The notes under the pieces: generated by a model | The model's database searches: none | What the model was told of the DNA's origin: nothing | Seen by the model: the letters and a program-made list of their open reading frames with translations, nothing else | Position numbers and translations under genes: made by a program | Shown: positions 60,499 to 64,000 of the stretch, in pieces | How the letters are laid out: each line of letters starts with the position of its first letter | How positions within the stretch are numbered: position 1 is the stretch's first letter | Assembly (NCBI GenBank): GCA_963965975.1 | Contig: OZ014416.1 | Coordinates: forward strand, 2,604,001 to 2,668,000 | DNA from: Xestospongia bergquistia | Lineage: Eukaryota; Porifera; Demospongiae; Haplosclerida; Petrosiidae | DNA: 64,000 nt | Reading direction: 5' to 3'

Positions 60499-61085
60499 CT
60501 GAGCAAGCAAGTCATAGGTGTGTTAAACAATTCTTTTATAGTGCATTGTAACATATTTAATGATTCATGAACTAACAAGTTTGGGGAGGAAGGAGGGGCT
60601 ATGGTATTAAAAGAACACTTAGTGGGGTGAACCTGAGGAGATAAATCATGGGTATGTTAAAGAATTCTTTTATAGTGCTGATTCATGAACTAACAAGTTT
60701 GGGGCGGAAGGAGGAACTATGATATTAAAGGAACAGTTAGTGGGGCAAGCCTGAGCAGCAAATCATGGGTGTGTTAAACAATTTTTTTATAGTGCATTGT
60801 AACATATTTAATGATTCGTGAACTAACAAGTTTGGGGCGGAAGGAGGGGCTATGGTACTAAAGGAACACTTTGTGGGGCGAGCCTGAGCAGCAAATCATG
60901 GGTGTATTAAACAATTTTTTTATAATGCATTGTAACATATTTAATGATTCATGAACTAACAAGTTTGGGGCGGAAGGAGGGGCTGTGGTACTAAAGGAAC
61001 ACTTAGTGGGGCGAGCCTGAGCAAGCAAATCATGGGTGTGCTAAACAATAGTTTATAGTGCATTGTAACATGTTTAATGATTCGT
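60436..61085. repeat. Tandem repeat of about 115-137 bp overlapping an exon start
   Basis: Five copies of a unit with landmarks AACAAGTTTGGGGCGGAAGG, GAACACTTAGTGGGGCGAGC and GTGCATTGTAACATATTTAA. AAGTTTGGG marks fall near 60437, 60574, 60689, 60825 and 60958. The first copy includes the splice acceptor and first codons of the minus-strand exon 60326-60498, so the array multiplies an exon start and its acceptor. Confidence 0.88.
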
Positions 61086-62290
61086 GAATGAAAGGTCATT
61101 TTAGCAAAAACTATGTGATCAATGAAGATATCTATTATTTATTATAATTGTGTTCATGTTGAAGTATTTGTGTATCTCTGTCATTGCATGTTGAAACAAA
61201 TTCACAATATTATGCTCAATGATAATTATATTACAATCATTTTATTTATATGTTAGAAGGCCATGGCCACATGATTTGCGTGTCTGTATGTCAAGTCTCC
61301 TCAAACTGTTTTCCTTTGTATATAGCATACAATGTATCTCCAGTAATGCCAAGAAAACTAAGATTAACATGAAAGAAGAATGAAAAGGTGAAAAAAAGTA
61401 GTAAATGAAGATATCCTCTTAATAAGAACTCCTTCCCCTAGTTTTTCTATTCATACTAGCACTTTGTGTACAAGTACATTCATTACCAGTACAGTAGTTT
61501 TTCTATTCGTACTAGCACTTTGTGTACAAGTACATTCATTACCAGTACTAGTGATAATTATAGTTAATGTATGTTTTATCTATAGGTGCTCCAACTCAAG
61601 TGACTATTGGCATTACTTCTGCTAATGCCTATATATACTACTTTTATTAAAAGTACTAGGTTTTAGTAGTTGACATTTTTTATGGCTATGTTCTCCAAAT
61701 AAAGATTAGGTCACCAAATCCTCCCTTGGTTTCATTGAATACTCTATATACTGCAGGCAAGACTTACTTCAAGCAAATTAGCAAATGTAGTCACCTGTAT
61801 AGTTATCCATAGTTACTGTCCACTTGTACATCACTGGACAGCATGTTTTAAAGTACAATGAACATACACACACATGCTGGAGCCTATAGCCTTACTAAGG
61901 TAGAACGAGTATTAATCTCCCACTTGAGAGCTGATACAACATTAGACAGCAGTCAGCCTGTTTACATTTGGAATCTTATTAAGTACTTGACTATTGTGTA
62001 CATGATAAACTAAACTGAATGCTGTACTTGAATGCTCCTTTCTCCTTTGTGAGACTATAGTTTCCTGGTAAATGCATTTATTTATTATAAGCACCATGAC
62101 AATACTAGTGGGCGTGACTAAACATGCTTTTAGCAGAACTCCATTTTCACTGTACTATCATTAAGTTCAAAATAATTATAAGAAACTATCACAATAACAA
62201 TCTTGTTATGAATATGCATTTACTTCTTTCCATGACATATATTTAAGTGTCATACTGAATACAGTCACTTATAAAGTAGTATATATATAT
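61086..62290. other. Non-coding region with duplications
   Basis: 61441-61492 is repeated at 61497-61548 (TTTTCTATTC, CACTTTGTGTACAAGTACAT). 61860-62290 is a diverged copy of 56850-57290. No exon was seen. Confidence 0.6.
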
Positions 62291-62789
62291 CAGACTTGGA
62301 GTCAATTACAATTGTAATTGTAATTGAGTGGTCAATTACAGTTACAATTACATAATTGTAATTGTAATTGTTGTAGATTTTAACCATTACAGTGTAATTG
62401 TAATTGTAATTGTGAATATTGAGACATTACATAGTAGTCACCAGACTTACAGCACACACACCCTGAGTATCAATGTAAGTGATAAACCATAAAAGGACTG
62501 ATGAAAGTGTCAGTTCTGTCAGGTATGTCAGTCCTTTTATGGTTTATCACTTACATCAAAGTAAGATAATAGAACTCGACATTGCGCCTATTGTGTATTA
62601 GTCAATTACAATTTACAATTACATAATTGTAATTGTAATTGAAGACTAATAGTTTAGTTGTAATTATAATTGTAATTGAGAACTCAAAATTACCATGTAA
62701 TTGTAATTGTAATTGTACTTAAGGCTATTATAATGGTTGTAATTGAAAGCGTAATTGTAATTGGTAATTTGTAATTGACCCCAAGCCTG
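62291..62789. mobile_element. MITE rich in AATTACAATT with a central hairpin
   Basis: The ends CAGACTTGGAGTCAATTACA and GTAATTGACCCCAAGCCTG are near-perfect inverted repeats with CAG...CTG tips, as in hAT elements. Flanks ATATATAT and GAATATAT may be an imperfect 8-bp target duplication. Inside, many ATTACAATT/AATTGTAAT repeats surround a perfect 29-bp inverted repeat (62473-62501 with 62528-62556). It is inserted into a segment duplicated from 56.9-57.5 kb that lacks it. No coding capacity. Confidence 0.85.
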
Positions 62790-63028
62790 GAATATATTGT
62801 TACTTTAATTAAGACAATGCTTTCTTTAAAAGATTATATATATGATATACTGAACACTATTAAACATTGTGGGTAGACCATGTTTTGCATGACTCAGACA
62901 ATCTAAACAATCATTTTTTCATGGACACAAAAGTTGTTTGCTTCCTATTCCAGCATGTTTGATTATCACAACATTAATTCTTTGTTAATCTAATTTTAGT
63001 TCATTTGATGCTCAATAAACACTAACCA

Positions 63029-63180
63029 CCAATGAAATATATCAGCTATATACAATATAAGTACTTTTTAAGGAAGGAATTACTTGATCATTATGAATAG
63101 AATAGTCTATTAAGGTAAAATGATCAAGTAATTCCCCCTTAAAAATACTTATATTGTATATAACTGATACATTTCATTGG
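63029..63180. mobile_element. Foldback element, 152 bp
   Basis: Arms of about 62 bp (63029-63092 and 63119-63180, both ends CCAATGAAAT / ATTTCATTGG) pair with few mismatches around a 26-base loop. It could be a small MITE or a foldback. No target duplication is obvious. Confidence 0.75.
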
Positions 63181-63544
63181 GATTTAATATTCATCAAGAA
63201 TACAATGCACTAAAGTACCCATCATTTAACTTCACTCAACACAATTAAGAATTTAGAGAAGGAAACAGAAGTCTCTCACAAACCAGATTATGTTTATATC
63301 AAGAGCCTTTAGAGGTCATTTTTGACCTTTTTACTAGTACTTAATTCACAAAGCTCTATCTTTACATTATAACTAAAAATCAAATGTAGTTGATGATTAT
63401 TTCAAAATATTTGCTTGCTGTTTAATTCTTACATTAATTGATTAGAAATTAATTTGATATGACAATTCTGTATTATTTTATTGATAGTCAAGTTGGTCAG
63501 AATGTACCAATTGTCATTGTGTTAATAACACTTTTCATATGCAG

Positions 63545-63871
63545 GTTATGACAGTACTTCTTTGAATGATTGTGATGTGGCCAAGACAGTTCTAGTTCAG
63601 TGTACTGACATCATTGTTGAATCAACTATTGACCCCATTATTTTAGCTAGAAAACTATATTCTGAACTGATCATTTTCTGAGAATGTTTATAAGAGAGTC
63701 AGAGACAAGGCCTGTAGGGATACAAATGAGGAACGCCTTGAAACCATTCTTGATGATATGAAGGATTGTGTCAAGCATGATGCTGGTATTTTGACTAAAT
63801 TTGTAGATATTTTAAGAGAGAAATTAAACCGAGGTGACATAGCTGATAAAATCATGTCAAAATTAAACTAA
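63545..63871 (+). CDS. CARD exon of the second locus, +1 frameshift
   Basis: Acceptor ATGCAG then phase 1, as in the terminal exon of the first gene. Helices: DVAKTVLVQCTDIIVESTI, DPIILARKLYSEL, then after a frame change VYKRVRDKACRDTNEERLET, ILDDMKDCVKHDAGILTKF, VDILREKLN and IADKIMSKLN, ending at TAA 63869-63871. This is a good CARD pattern. The shift is in a T4 run at 63674-63677, where one T too many is present. By family knowledge CARDs recruit caspases or signalling adaptors through homotypic pairing. Confidence 0.75.
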
Positions 63872-63960
63872 GGTATAATAATATGTCTTATTCTGATCTG
63901 GTTTAGACTTTACTCTCTGTTTATATTTAGATTTAGCTGAAATCTCACCAGTAGTCTCAC

Positions 63961-63966
63961 AATAAA
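63961..63966 (+). terminator. Polyadenylation signal candidate of the second locus
   Basis: AATAAA 90 bp after the CARD stop codon, a spacing similar to that of the first gene. Confidence 0.45.
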
Positions 63967-64000
63967 GACTAAATCAAAGCTTGCATATTTTATAACGTTA

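Larger units (their letters stand above)
39545..63871 (+). pseudogene. Second ankyrin-CARD locus, degraded and split by transposons
   Basis: Exon candidates in order are 39545-39679 (start), 41025-41153, 42355-42453, 42593-42644 (chimeric), 54182-54280, 54464-54551, 54699-54797, 54979-55077, 57821-57920 and 63545-63871 (CARD). The first three are intact and phase 0. Later ones carry an 11-bp deletion (54464), identical TGA stops (54699, 54979), a +1 insertion (57821) and a +1 in the CARD exon. No Roc or COR exon was found between the ankyrin and CARD exons; the 200-base gap is too small to hide one as long as the 2-kb Roc exon of the first gene. About 11 kb of mobile DNA sits between the ankyrin blocks. 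A short functional transcript from the first exons is possible. Confidence 0.65.

Noticed and set aside
1-64000. tRNA, rRNA or other structured RNA genes
   Set aside because: No cloverleaf with A and B boxes or rRNA-like sequence was recognised by eye; a covariance-model scan would be needed to exclude them.

Overview
The window looks like nuclear DNA from an early-branching animal, most likely a demosponge such as Amphimedon. The evidence is AT-rich sequence, short GT-AG introns (one about 50 bp), many ankyrin-repeat exons next to death-fold exons, and metazoan-type transposons. The species call is inference; no rRNA, tRNA or marker gene settles it.

Layout. (1) 1-7.9 kb: a nested stack of minus-strand retroelements. 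A Ty3/gypsy element runs off the left edge, abuts a truncated Ty1/copia element that keeps its 5' LTR and primer-binding site, and the copia LTR interrupts an older reverse-transcriptase element. (2) 8.4-10.9 kb: a decayed ankyrin-exon locus, then a transposase relic and a 21-bp minisatellite. (3) 16.7-33.0 kb: the main gene, 20 plus-strand exons, predicted about 1365 residues: eleven short exons (a start exon, then ten ankyrin-type exons), one large exon ending the ankyrin region and encoding a Roc-like GTPase plus COR-like region, a Death domain, Ser/Asn-rich mini-exons and a C-terminal CARD-like domain. Six ankyrin exons lie in recently duplicated units of about 1.0-1.2 kb. The copy shown has one in-frame TGA and one 1-base frameshift.

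(4) 39.5-63.9 kb: a second, more degraded ankyrin-to-CARD locus. It is split by about 11 kb of mobile DNA (42.9-53.9 kb) carrying a Tnp2/DUF4218 (CACTA-like) transposase, a gene with PHD-like and Ulp1-like (C48) protease regions, two unrecognised genes and two blocks of a 142-bp satellite. A poly-G/poly-C flanked insertion, a Mutator-like relic, MITEs, a 200-base gap and an antisense gene resembling the N-terminus of an IP3 receptor fill the rest.

Together the three ankyrin loci look like a family evolving by duplication, inversion and decay of ankyrin exons beside a GTPase/death-fold module. This is the architecture expected of an intracellular sensor linked to cell-death or immune signalling, but that role is inferred only from domains.
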